Of a DNA stretch of 54,131 nucleotides, positions 1 to 9,061 are shown piece by piece. Each line of letters begins with the position of its first letter. The first letter of the stretch is position 1. Source of the DNA: an uncultured Flavobacteriaceae bacterium (lineage in GTDB: Bacteria; Bacteroidota; Bacteroidia; Flavobacteriales; Flavobacteriaceae); the NCBI GenBank assembly GCA_905480425.1, contig CAJQQG010000048.1:1-54131 (forward strand), written 5' to 3'. Under the pieces are notes generated by a model. That model did not search any database and was not told the origin of the DNA. It was given only the letters and a program-made list of their open reading frames with translations. The translations under genes and the position numbers were made by a program.

Positions 1-932
1 CAGCCGGTGATGGTGGAGCTCCTGCACTTAACGTTGGTGAGATGTTAAATAGCGGTTTCGATTTAGGATTAAGCTACAGCGACCAAAAAGGTGACTTTAG
101 TTATTCTATTGGAGCTAACATTTCTCAATACAGAAATGAGATCATTAAGTTAGATGAGTTTGATACTCCTATTTTTGGATATAACTCTCGTGTACCTGCA
201 ATGACTATTACTCAAGTAGGTCAACCAATCTCTATGTTCTACGGATTTGAAACACAAGGTATTTTTCAATCGGATGCTGAAGCAGCTGCATGGCCTTCAT
301 ATGGAGCATACAACGCCGCTGGTAAATTCAAAATTACAGATGTTAATGGTGATGGTCAAATCACAGATGATGACCGTACTATAATTGGTAATCCTCACCC
401 AGACTTCGTATATGGTATTAATTTAAACTTGTCATACAAGAACTTAAACTTAAACGTATTTGGAAATGGATCACAAGGAAACGATATATATAACTATGTA
501 CGTTATTTTGCTGACTTTAACACCTTCCAAGGTAACCGCTCAAATAGAGCATTAAATGATGCATGGCAGCCTAGTAATCCATCAGCACCAAGAAGCTCGT
601 GGATCGCAGCTAATCCAAATGCAACATCACCTATAATGGATGCAAATGACCAGGTAAGTAGTAGAACTTCTTCCTACTTAATTGAAGATGGTTCATACTT
701 TAGATTGAAAAACATTCAATTAACTTACACATTTGGTGATTCAATCAATAATGTTTTAGGTATTTCAGGAGGTAACATTTATCTTCAGGGACAAAACTTA
801 TTGACTATAACTGACTATACAGGTTTAAACCCTGAGATCCAAACAGGAGCAGATACAACATTAGGTTTTGACGGAGGTTACATGCCAGTGTCAAAAACTA
901 TAATTGTAGGATTAAACCTTAACTTATTTTAA
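1..932 (+). CDS. SusC/RagA-type TonB-linked outer membrane receptor, C-terminal part
   Basis: This is the 3' end of a TonB-dependent outer-membrane transporter; the gene begins upstream of the window. The frame is open from base 3, and the ATG at 42 is an internal methionine, because the preceding codons (AGDGGAPALNVGE) are typical SusC sequence. About 309 residues remain: alternating amphipathic beta strands of the barrel, the conserved DVNGDGQITDDDRTIIGNP loop seen in SusC proteins, and a C-terminal strand ending in GLNLNLF. SusC proteins import a ligand captured by the SusD partner, which follows after 21 bases. The plug and TonB box lie outside the window, so the substrate cannot be inferred. 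Codon choice is biased toward AAC, GGT and CGT, suggesting high expression. Confidence 0.95.
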   Translation, partial: AGDGGAPALNVGEMLNSGFDLGLSYSDQKGDFSYSIGANISQYRNEIIKLDEFDTPIFGYNSRVPAMTITQVGQPISMFYGFETQGIFQSDAEAAAWPSYGAYNAAGKFKITDVNGDGQITDDDRTIIGNPHPDFVYGINLNLSYKNLNLNVFGNGSQGNDIYNYVRYFADFNTFQGNRSNRALNDAWQPSNPSAPRSSWIAANPNATSPIMDANDQVSSRTSSYLIEDGSYFRLKNIQLTYTFGDSINNVLGISGGNIYLQGQNLLTITDYTGLNPEIQTGADTTLGFDGGYMPVSKTIIVGLNLNLF

Positions 933-953
933 TAATAACAAATCAAGAAAAAA

Positions 954-2732
954 ATGAAAAAACTTAAATATTTATTAATCGCAACAATTGGAATCTTTGC
1001 CATCACAGTTAGCTGTAGTGATGAGTTTCTCTTGAAAGAGCCTCAAGGTTCTATTGCAGGTCCTTCACTAGCTAACGCCTCTGGTGTTGAAGGTAAATTA
1101 ATCGCTGCATACCGTACCCTTTCAGGTCAAGGTATGAATGGTGGAGGAACATGGTACTACGATATCCACGGATGGATATTTGGAGGAATTGCTTCTGACA
1201 ACGCTCTTAAAGGAACTGATGCAGGTGACCAGCCTGAGCATTCTTTTATCGAACAATATGACTTTACAAATTTTAATGTACATATTCAAGATAAGTGGAG
1301 ATCAGTATACTGGGGAATGTCTAGAGCAAACGATGTTATAGATAGTGCAAACAGTGAGGATGTTACTGATTTATCTGCTTCTAGAAAAGCTGAAATCATT
1401 GCTGAAGCACAGTTTTTAAGAGGTTTTCACGCTTTAGAAGCGCAAAAACACTTCCGTAATCCTTCTTATGTAGATGATGCTGCATACGACTTAAATGACG
1501 TTGAAAGTTCTAAAGTTGCTAACTCTGGACCAATTTGGGATCAGATTAGAGCTGACTTTACTGCTGCAGCTGCGGGTCTTCCTGCAGTTCAAGCTGAGGT
1601 TGGTAGAGCTACTAGCTGGGCAGCTAAAGCATTTTTAGCTAAAACGCACATGTATTCTGGAGACGCAGCACTTATTGCAGCTGCTATCCCAGTAATGGAG
1701 GATATCGTAAATAATGGGCCATTTGACTTAGCTCCTGCCTTTGCTGAAAATCATCTTGTTGCTACGAATAATAACTCAGAGTCTATCTTTGAAATTCAGT
1801 ATGCAGTTTCTAGTGGTGATGATAATAACGGTAACAAAGGAGTTGGTCTTGCACATCCATATATTTCTCCTTGGGGATGTTGTGGATTCTATCAAGCGCC
1901 TCAGGATTTAATTAATTTCTTCCAGACTGATGCTAATGGATTACCTCTATTAGATGGTTCATGGCAATCAAAGAATATCACTAATCCAACAGGACCTATT
2001 TCAACGTGGGATAATGTTGATCCAAATGGTATTGGTATGCCTATTGGAGATCCTCAAGTAGATCCCCGTTTAGATCACACTGTTGGACGTCCAAATGTTT
2101 TATACAAAGATTTCCACATCATGCAAGTAGATTACGTTCGTGATATTACTTATGCTGGTCCTTATTGGTCTAAAAAGCATGTTGCTGAAAAAGCTGGCTT
2201 TGGAGTTGGTGGCTGGGGTAATATCTCTGCAAACAACTACCGTATCATGCGTCTTGGATTCATTAAACTATGGTTAGCAGAAGCTTATGTTGCTGCTGGT
2301 AGATTAGAGGATGCTAGAGCGCAAATAAATGATATTCGTGAGCGTGCAGGTAGAGCTGGTACTTTTGTAACAGGAGCTACTCAAGGTGCGACTCGTGGAG
2401 ACTATACTGCGACTGCTGACGATGCGGCTAACTATAAAGTAGGACTTTATACAGCACCTTGGACAAGCGCATCTGTTGCTCAAACAGCAGTACGTTATGA
2501 GTCTCGTTTAGAAACAGCAATGGAAGGACACCGTTTCTTTGACCTTCAAAGATGGGGAGTAATGTCACAGGTACTTAATGCATATCTTGCATCAGAAGGT
2601 AGATATAGAATTTACCTAGCTGGGAAGTCATTTACTTCTCCTAAGAACCAGTACTACCCAATTCCTCAACAGGCAATTGATCGTTCTTATGTAGAAGGTG
2701 CACCAACTTTAACACAAGATCCTAACTACTAG
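954..2732 (+). CDS. SusD/RagB-family surface nutrient-binding lipoprotein
   Basis: The 592-residue product is the surface lid and binding partner of the upstream SusC. A lipoprotein signal peptide ends at Cys21 and is followed by S-D-E-F, close to the surface-export signal described for Flavobacterium lipoproteins. The helical TPR-like core of SusD proteins is recognisable (the AEAQFLRGFHALEAQKHF helix, and the late RLETAMEGHRFFDLQRWG motif). The C-terminal KNQYYPIPQQAID ending is diagnostic of the family. It starts at the ATG 21 bases after susC, so the two are co-transcribed. A strong hairpin terminator follows 22 bases after the stop. No feature reveals the ligand. Confidence 0.96.
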   Translation: MKKLKYLLIATIGIFAITVSCSDEFLLKEPQGSIAGPSLANASGVEGKLIAAYRTLSGQGMNGGGTWYYDIHGWIFGGIASDNALKGTDAGDQPEHSFIEQYDFTNFNVHIQDKWRSVYWGMSRANDVIDSANSEDVTDLSASRKAEIIAEAQFLRGFHALEAQKHFRNPSYVDDAAYDLNDVESSKVANSGPIWDQIRADFTAAAAGLPAVQAEVGRATSWAAKAFLAKTHMYSGDAALIAAAIPVMEDIVNNGPFDLAPAFAENHLVATNNNSESIFEIQYAVSSGDDNNGNKGVGLAHPYISPWGCCGFYQAPQDLINFFQTDANGLPLLDGSWQSKNITNPTGPISTWDNVDPNGIGMPIGDPQVDPRLDHTVGRPNVLYKDFHIMQVDYVRDITYAGPYWSKKHVAEKAGFGVGGWGNISANNYRIMRLGFIKLWLAEAYVAAGRLEDARAQINDIRERAGRAGTFVTGATQGATRGDYTATADDAANYKVGLYTAPWTSASVAQTAVRYESRLETAMEGHRFFDLQRWGVMSQVLNAYLASEGRYRIYLAGKSFTSPKNQYYPIPQQAIDRSYVEGAPTLTQDPNY

Positions 2733-2754
2733 TAGTTTTTAACTTGTACATTTT

Positions 2755-2790
2755 AAAACCATGGGGTATATTTACTCCATGGTTTTTTTT
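2755..2790 (+). terminator. Rho-independent terminator after the SusC/SusD pair
   Basis: A 14-bp stem, AAAACCATGGGGTA with TACTCCATGGTTTT, is complete except for one G-T wobble. It has a 4-base loop (TATT) and runs into a T tract ending at 2790. The next gene starts only 18 bases later, so it may partly limit read-through from susCD into the downstream lipoprotein genes. Confidence 0.88.
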
Positions 2791-2808
2791 ATTATATATA
2801 TTTAAGTT

Positions 2809-5800
2809 ATGCCAATAAAAACATCTCTTTTAACCCTTTTTATTTTGGCTTTATCAGTCTCCTGTAATTCTTCTACAGAGACTTTATTTAAAAAATTATC
2901 TAAAGACCACACCCAAATTTCTTTTCAAAATACTATTACAGAAACCGATTCATTTAATATTCTTACCAACGAATATATTTTCAATGGTGGCGGTGTTGCT
3001 GTTTCAGATTTTAATAATGACGGACTTCCTGATTTATTTTTTACGGGTAATATGGTTTCAAACCAATTATACCTCAATCAAGGAAATTTAAAATTCAAAG
3101 AACATACCCAAGAAGCGAATCTTGATACTAAAGGTTTATGGTCTACAGGAGTAGCAGTTGCAGATGTAAATGCAGATGGTTGGATGGACTTGTATGTCTG
3201 TGCCGCAATGCATGAAAATAATCGTGTCAACAAGCTCTATATTAATCAAGGTTTAGATACTAGCGGCAACCTATCTTTTAAAGAACAGGCAGAAGTCTAT
3301 GGTATTAATGATTCAGGCAATAGCATGGCTGCTAGTTTTATAGATTATGACAAGGATGGAGATCTTGATCTTTATGTAGTTAATAATGAACAGAACCAAA
3401 GTATTCCTATTATTTATCGAAAAAAAGTAATTGATGGCTCAGCTCCAAGCAATGATAGATTATTCAGGAATAATGGTGATAATACATTTTCAGATATAAC
3501 CATAGCTGCTGGAATTACGATTGAAGGTTATGGATTGAGTGTTACGCCACTAGATGCTAATAATGATCAGTGGGTAGATCTTTTTGTGACCAATGACTAT
3601 ATAGCAAATGATTTATTATACATAAATCAAAAAGATGGAACTTTTAAAAATGAAATAGAAAATATTTTATTACACCAAAGTAAATTCTCAATGGGTTCTG
3701 ACGCTGCAGACTTTAATAATGATGGATATTCAGATATTATCTCAATTGATATGCTTGGTGAAACTCACCAAAGACAGAAGACAACCATCGCAAAAAGTTT
3801 GTTTTTTCAAAATGAAATGAATACAAAATATGGGTATCAAGATCAGCACATGCGAAATATGTTATTTAAAAATAACGGGAATGATCTGCCTTTTAATGAA
3901 ATAGGACAATATGCAGGGATCTATCAAACAGACTGGAGTTGGTCTCCCTTATTTGTAGATGTAGATTATGATGGTAATAAGGATCTACTAATTACTAATG
4001 GTTTTCCAAGAGATATTACTGATATGGATTTTTCAAATTATAGATTTAATGATGGCCCATACACTAGTGTTTCCACGCTTTTAGATTCAGTCCCAATCAT
4101 TAAAATACCTAATTATGCATACAGAAATAAAGGAAATTTAACCTTTGAAAATATGGAGGATAAATGGGGTCTAAGCATTCCTTCTTTTTCAAATGGTGCG
4201 GTTTTTAGTGATCTTGATTTAGATGGTGATTTAGACTACGTGGTCAACAATATTAATGATCCTGCTTTTATTTTTGAAAATAAATTAACAGAGCAATCCC
4301 CAGAGATTAAATACCTTCAATGTAGTCTTGAGGGTACAAAAGAGAATCCGGATGCACTAGGAGCGCAAGTAGTGCTTCGTTTTTCTGATGGAACGTTTCA
4401 GTATCATCAACAGCAGCTATCTAGAGGATATATGTCTTCAGTAGATCCCACTGTCTATTTTGGTATCCCAACGAGTAAAACCATTCGTACCCTTGAAGTT
4501 TTATGGCCTAATGGTGCCTTCTCTTCTCTTGAAAACCCTTCACCCAACCAGCGTTATGCTTTTTCTCAACAAAACAGCATACTAACAAGTGAGCTGAGCT
4601 TTCCGTTTAAGGAAAAAGAGAAAGAGTATCTTTTTAGTGAAGTTTCATCGAGCTATGGAATTGACTACGTTCATGAAGAAAAAAATGTTCAGGATTTTTT
4701 TAATCAGCGTTTACTTCCCCATAAACTATCTCAAAATGGACCTTGTTTAGCAGTAGGTGATATTGATGGAGATGGAAATGAAGATTTCATAGTAGGGGGC
4801 TCCTCAGGGTTTTCTCCCGTAATATTTTTTCAAAATCAAACTACAAAATTTACTGAAAAACCACTTTTTAATAAAAAAGAATCGATGCGTAATGAAGTTG
4901 AAAGCATGACCCTTTTTGACGTTGATAATGATGGTGACTTAGATTTATATTTAGTCTCTGGAGGAAATCAATTTGATTTAAACTCAGAGTTTTATCAGGA
5001 TAGATTACTCTTAAATAATGGAAAAGGCTCCTTCACATTAGATAAAACAAAACTTCCTGCTCTTACCTCTAATGGATGTGTGGTTCGTCCCATGGATTTT
5101 GATAATGATGGTTATACGGACCTTTTTATAGGAGGCCATAATAAGCCTAAGTCCTACCCATTATCAGATGCAAGTTTTTTATTAAAAAACAACCAAGGCT
5201 CTTTTGAGGATGTAACAAAAGCTTCTTTTGCGGCCTTATCTGAATTTGGCATTGTAACTGATGCGCAGTGGACCGATATGGATAATGATGGTTTTCAAGA
5301 TATAATCATAGTGGGGGAATACAGTCCGATTGCTATTTTTTTAAATAAAGAGGGCAAATTTATACCTGCACCTAGTTCAGTTTTAGATGAAGCTTTTGGG
5401 CTATGGAAAGCTATAGAGCCTATTGATTATGATCAGGATGGAGATATGGATTTGCTTGTGGGGAATCTTGGAGAAAATAACATGTATAATATTAGTCTAG
5501 ATACTCCGATGATCATATCTACAAGAGATGTAGATTCAAATGGAAGCGTAGACCCACTAATTTTCACTTCTCAAAAAAACAGCGACGGTACTTGGGACAT
5601 GTATCCTACTCAATTTTGGGACAATCTTAATCAGCAAAGCCCATATTTTAGGCAAGAATTCAACACATATAAAGCCTTTTCCAATGCCAATCTAAACTAT
5701 TATCGAGAAAAAGGATTACTGAAAGACGACCAAACGTATAAGGCTAATTATGACGCCTCTCAATGGGTAGAAAATCTTGGAAATGGATCCTACAAAATGA

Positions 5801-6111
5801 ATTCACTTCCACCTGCTCTCCAACTGGGACTGATAAATGACTTTTTAACAATAGGTAAAGCTGACAGTAAGAATGTTCTTGTTATAGGGAATGATTTTGG
5901 GGGACCACCTTTTGAAGGTAATTTTGATGCATTTCAAGGAACCACCCTACAATGGAAAGAAAATAAATGGGAGACTATGAGCGCTCAAAATTCAGGATTC
6001 CATGTATTTAAAGATGCCAAAGAGTTTGGATTAGTTCATTTAAAAGATGGAAAGCAATTGATTTTAGTGTCCCAGAATCAAGATCGTTTATTGGTTTTTA
6101 TCAAAAAATAA
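2809..6111 (+). CDS. Large VCBS/FG-GAP repeat lipoprotein with ASPIC/UnbV domain
   Basis: The 1100-residue exported protein belongs to the CRTAC1-like group. A lipoprotein signal peptide ends at Cys19 (SVSC). About thirteen EF-hand-like calcium loops of the form DxDxDGxxD are visible, for example DFNNDGLPDLF near residue 67, DYDKDGDLDLYV, DLDLDGDLDYVV, DIDGDGNEDFIVGG and DYDQDGDMDLLVG. They imply two seven-bladed beta-propeller-like arrays. Between them, around residues 515-590, lies an ASPIC/UnbV-like segment (RFSDG, LEVLWPNG). The C-terminal 150 residues have no motif I recognise. Proteins of this type are common beside SusCD pairs in Flavobacteriia, but their biochemical role is poorly known. 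Binding of a ligand or surface polymer is inference. The sequence after the lipid cysteine (NSSTE) lacks the acidic surface-export signal seen in the adjacent SusD. Confidence 0.88.
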   Translation: MPIKTSLLTLFILALSVSCNSSTETLFKKLSKDHTQISFQNTITETDSFNILTNEYIFNGGGVAVSDFNNDGLPDLFFTGNMVSNQLYLNQGNLKFKEHTQEANLDTKGLWSTGVAVADVNADGWMDLYVCAAMHENNRVNKLYINQGLDTSGNLSFKEQAEVYGINDSGNSMAASFIDYDKDGDLDLYVVNNEQNQSIPIIYRKKVIDGSAPSNDRLFRNNGDNTFSDITIAAGITIEGYGLSVTPLDANNDQWVDLFVTNDYIANDLLYINQKDGTFKNEIENILLHQSKFSMGSDAADFNNDGYSDIISIDMLGETHQRQKTTIAKSLFFQNEMNTKYGYQDQHMRNMLFKNNGNDLPFNEIGQYAGIYQTDWSWSPLFVDVDYDGNKDLLITNGFPRDITDMDFSNYRFNDGPYTSVSTLLDSVPIIKIPNYAYRNKGNLTFENMEDKWGLSIPSFSNGAVFSDLDLDGDLDYVVNNINDPAFIFENKLTEQSPEIKYLQCSLEGTKENPDALGAQVVLRFSDGTFQYHQQQLSRGYMSSVDPTVYFGIPTSKTIRTLEVLWPNGAFSSLENPSPNQRYAFSQQNSILTSELSFPFKEKEKEYLFSEVSSSYGIDYVHEEKNVQDFFNQRLLPHKLSQNGPCLAVGDIDGDGNEDFIVGGSSGFSPVIFFQNQTTKFTEKPLFNKKESMRNEVESMTLFDVDNDGDLDLYLVSGGNQFDLNSEFYQDRLLLNNGKGSFTLDKTKLPALTSNGCVVRPMDFDNDGYTDLFIGGHNKPKSYPLSDASFLLKNNQGSFEDVTKASFAALSEFGIVTDAQWTDMDNDGFQDIIIVGEYSPIAIFLNKEGKFIPAPSSVLDEAFGLWKAIEPIDYDQDGDMDLLVGNLGENNMYNISLDTPMIISTRDVDSNGSVDPLIFTSQKNSDGTWDMYPTQFWDNLNQQSPYFRQEFNTYKAFSNANLNYYREKGLLKDDQTYKANYDASQWVENLGNGSYKMNSLPPALQLGLINDFLTIGKADSKNVLVIGNDFGGPPFEGNFDAFQGTTLQWKENKWETMSAQNSGFHVFKDAKEFGLVHLKDGKQLILVSQNQDRLLVFIKK

Positions 6112-6282
6112 CCTTTGTAAAATCCAGCTTTTAAATCACCTTACCACTAGAATATCCCCATTTTAATTCGACTAAAAATAGTACTTTTACTCTTGTAGTT
6201 TAGACAATCAATGGATTAAGGTTTGTAAAAATACCTTTACGAGTTATTTTGAAAGTATATTAATTTTCCAATATTTAAAAAA

Positions 6283-7647
6283 ATGTATTTAAAAAGATTT
6301 TTATTTATAACACTTTCTATCCTACTAGTTAGTTGTAATGACGGGGTTGAAGATATAGCTTACTTGCAAAGACTTGAAGATCCAGAACTTTTTCAAGCCT
6401 CTATTCAAAACTTAACAGATATAGTCGTTTATGACATATTTTCTCCTCCGGTTGCCTCTAGAGTTTATTTATATCCCACCATTGCTGCTTATCAGGTAGC
6501 TAGGAAAGCCGCTCCATTAAACTATAATTCATTAGTAGGTCAAGTAAAAGGCTTAGCTCCTTTACCGAAGGCAAAAACTGAGAAGGTAAACTATCTTTTA
6601 GCTTCAATTTATGCTTTTAATCATGTGGGTAAGGCACTTATTTTTTCTGAAAAGAAAATGGAAGTATTCCAAGCAGATTTTGATGCTAAAATCAAAGAAA
6701 TCAAAGTTCCTAGTAGCATAGATAAAGCCTCAAAAGCTTATGGAATCATTGCTGCCAATTCAATTTTAGAGTGGGCCTCAAAAGACCTTTATAGTCAAAC
6801 TAGAACCTATCCTAAATACTTTATGAAACAAGAGGATCGTTTTTGGAAGCCTACACCTCCCGATTACATGGATGGAATTGAGCCCCATTGGGAAAAAATC
6901 AGAACAATGGTATTAGATTCCTCAAATCAATTTCAACCTAAAGCACCTTTAACGTTTGATTTAACAAAGGGAAGTCCATTTCAAAAACAACTTTGGGAAG
7001 TTTATGAGGTAATTAATAATCTAGATGAAGAACAAATTGAAGTAGCTAAGTTTTGGGATTGTAATCCATATGTTTCAAACCATAAAGGACATGCAATGTT
7101 TGCAATTAAAAAAATAACTCCAGGAGGTCACTGGATTGGAATTACGGCAGTAGCAACACGTCAAGCAAGAAGTTCCTTTATGGAAACAATAAATGCTTAT
7201 ACTAATGTATCGATTGCTTTATTCGACAGTTTCATTAGCTGTTGGGATGAAAAATGGGACACGTTAATTGTTAGGCCAGAAACCTTGATCAATCAATATT
7301 ATGATGAACAGTGGTTGCCTTTATTACAAACACCTCCCTTTCCAGAATATACTAGTGGTCATTCTGTAATCTCTCGAGCAGCAGCTGTAACGCTTACTGA
7401 TTTATTTGGGGATAATTTTAGCTTTACCGACACTACAGAAGTAGCTTATGGTTTGGGCCAAAGAAAATATAATTCCTTTATTCACGCTTCAGAAGAAGCA
7501 GCTATTTCTAGATTTTACGGTGGTATCCATTATATGATGGCTATTGATGAAGGAGTTATCCAAGGACAAGAGGTAGGCGATTATATTGTTAAAAAAATTC
7601 AAACTAAAGTAAGAAGTTCTATATCCGATAACTTAAATAAAGAGTAA
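6283..7647 (+). CDS. Vanadium-dependent haloperoxidase/PAP2-like lipoprotein
   Basis: The 454-residue lipoprotein (lipobox LVSC, Cys18) belongs to the vanadium haloperoxidase/PAP2 acid phosphatase superfamily. The C-terminal third carries the active-site signature: K324-x6-R331-P332, then S358-G359-H360 inside PEYTSGH, then S409-R410-x5-H416. These are the lysine, two arginines and two histidines that hold vanadate or phosphate. The acidic residue usually four positions after the last histidine (HxxxD) is Ala420; an aspartate occurs at 422 instead. The family includes haloperoxidases and phosphatases, and sequence alone does not separate them. It overlaps the downstream transporter start by one base (TAATG), so the two are translationally linked. 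Confidence 0.87.
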   Translation: MYLKRFLFITLSILLVSCNDGVEDIAYLQRLEDPELFQASIQNLTDIVVYDIFSPPVASRVYLYPTIAAYQVARKAAPLNYNSLVGQVKGLAPLPKAKTEKVNYLLASIYAFNHVGKALIFSEKKMEVFQADFDAKIKEIKVPSSIDKASKAYGIIAANSILEWASKDLYSQTRTYPKYFMKQEDRFWKPTPPDYMDGIEPHWEKIRTMVLDSSNQFQPKAPLTFDLTKGSPFQKQLWEVYEVINNLDEEQIEVAKFWDCNPYVSNHKGHAMFAIKKITPGGHWIGITAVATRQARSSFMETINAYTNVSIALFDSFISCWDEKWDTLIVRPETLINQYYDEQWLPLLQTPPFPEYTSGHSVISRAAAVTLTDLFGDNFSFTDTTEVAYGLGQRKYNSFIHASEEAAISRFYGGIHYMMAIDEGVIQGQEVGDYIVKKIQTKVRSSISDNLNKE

Positions 7648-9011
7648 TGGATAAAAAGAGGCTTAATTTTTGGCAAATTTTGACCATGAATTTCGGATTC
7701 TTTGGGGTGCAGTTTAGCTTTGGACTTCAGCAAAGTAACATGAGTGCTATATATAAATACTTGGGTGCAGAAGAAGCAGAATTACCTCTGCTTTGGCTTG
7801 CAGGACCCGTTACAGGATTAGTTGTTCAGCCTATTATTGGAGCCATAAGTGACGGTACATGGTCTCCAAAATTTGGGCGACGCAAACCCTTTTTTCTTAT
7901 GGGGGCTGTTATTGCCAGTTTAGCTTTAATTGCAATGCCCTATTCAAGCTCAATTTGGATGGCTGCAGGTTTATTGTGGATACTAGATGCGGCAAATAAC
8001 ATTGCCTTAGAACCTTACCGCGCTTTTATTTCTGATAAGCTTCCAAAAAAGCAATACTCTATTGGATTTTTGGTTCAAAGTTTTTTTACAGGTCTAGGAA
8101 CAACTCTTGCAAACTTTACTCCTGCAATTTTAGTGTCTTTTGGAATCCTTGCCATGTCAGATAAAATGGATAATGGAATTCCCGTAGCCACCTACTGGGC
8201 ATTTGGAATTGGTGCAGCAGCATCGATCATTACGATTCTAATTTCTGTATTAACCACTTCTGAGTATCCGCCTACTGCTGAAGAGCTTAAAATAATTGAA
8301 GCCTCAAAAAAAGAAGGAAATATAGTACTTAGAACATTTAAAGATATTTGGCTTGCCCTTAAAGATATGCCCTTGTCAATGAGGCAACTCATTCCAGTGA
8401 TGTTTTTTCCTTGGTATGCAATGTTTTGTTACTGGCAATATCTTACCTCTGCTCTATCACTCTCACTTTATGGAACACTTGACCAAACAACAACTTTTTT
8501 TAATCAAGCACAATTACTTACAGGAAACTTAAACGGAACCTATAATATTATTTGTTTTTCAATTGCTTTTGCTTTAATACCTATAGCAAGAAAATTTGGT
8601 GCAAAACACCTCCACTTTGTTAGTTTAACTATTGGTGGAGTCTCACTATTATGCATGCCTTTTCTTAACGATACTGATTTAATATTTACACTTCCTTTGG
8701 GGAATGGAATTCCTGTTTCTGAGATTTATTTATTTTCCTTTGGACTTGGGATAACCTGGGCCTCAATGATGGCTATGCCATATGAAATGTTAGCAGCCTC
8801 TATTCCTCAAGGGAAAACAGGAATTTATATGGGCATTTTCAATATGTTTATTGTGATCCCTATGATTATACAAATTTTTTCAGTTCAATATTTTGTATAT
8901 GATTTGTTAGGCCAAAACCCAATAAATATTATTAGACTAGCTGGAGTTTTCTTAATAATTGGCGGGATTTTCTCTATGTTTGTTAGTCAGCCTAATACAA
9001 TTGAGAGCTAA
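7647..9011 (+). CDS. MFS transporter, SLC45 (sugar:proton symporter)-like
   Basis: The 454-residue polytopic inner-membrane protein has about 12 hydrophobic segments. The early motif around residues 65-82 (GAISDGTWSPKFGRRKPF) matches the D-G-x-x-x-x-x-G-R-R-x-P loop between helices 2 and 3 of the SLC45/GPH-like sucrose and maltose transporters. A second loop with a similar function is not obvious. Its start codon shares one base with the stop of the haloperoxidase-like gene, suggesting it imports the product made in the periplasm or at the surface. A sugar substrate is family-based inference; no glycosidase is nearby. Confidence 0.85.
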   Translation: MDKKRLNFWQILTMNFGFFGVQFSFGLQQSNMSAIYKYLGAEEAELPLLWLAGPVTGLVVQPIIGAISDGTWSPKFGRRKPFFLMGAVIASLALIAMPYSSSIWMAAGLLWILDAANNIALEPYRAFISDKLPKKQYSIGFLVQSFFTGLGTTLANFTPAILVSFGILAMSDKMDNGIPVATYWAFGIGAAASIITILISVLTTSEYPPTAEELKIIEASKKEGNIVLRTFKDIWLALKDMPLSMRQLIPVMFFPWYAMFCYWQYLTSALSLSLYGTLDQTTTFFNQAQLLTGNLNGTYNIICFSIAFALIPIARKFGAKHLHFVSLTIGGVSLLCMPFLNDTDLIFTLPLGNGIPVSEIYLFSFGLGITWASMMAMPYEMLAASIPQGKTGIYMGIFNMFIVIPMIIQIFSVQYFVYDLLGQNPINIIRLAGVFLIIGGIFSMFVSQPNTIES

Positions 9012-9061
9012 TTATTTAAATTAAAAAGAGCGTTACGACTCTTGCTACTAAAGAAATTAAT

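Noticed and set aside
42-932. ATG at 42 as start of a short outer-membrane protein
   Set aside because: The frame is open to the window edge and the upstream codons read as SusC, so this is an internal methionine of a truncated gene.
6112-6282. RNA gene or promoter in the 171-base gap
   Set aside because: No tRNA-like fold or exact TAnnTTTG element found; only weak AT-rich near-matches such as TACTTTTA.
9026-9043. Hairpin AAGAG...CTCTT before maeB as a terminator
   Set aside because: The stem is short with a bulge and no T tract follows.
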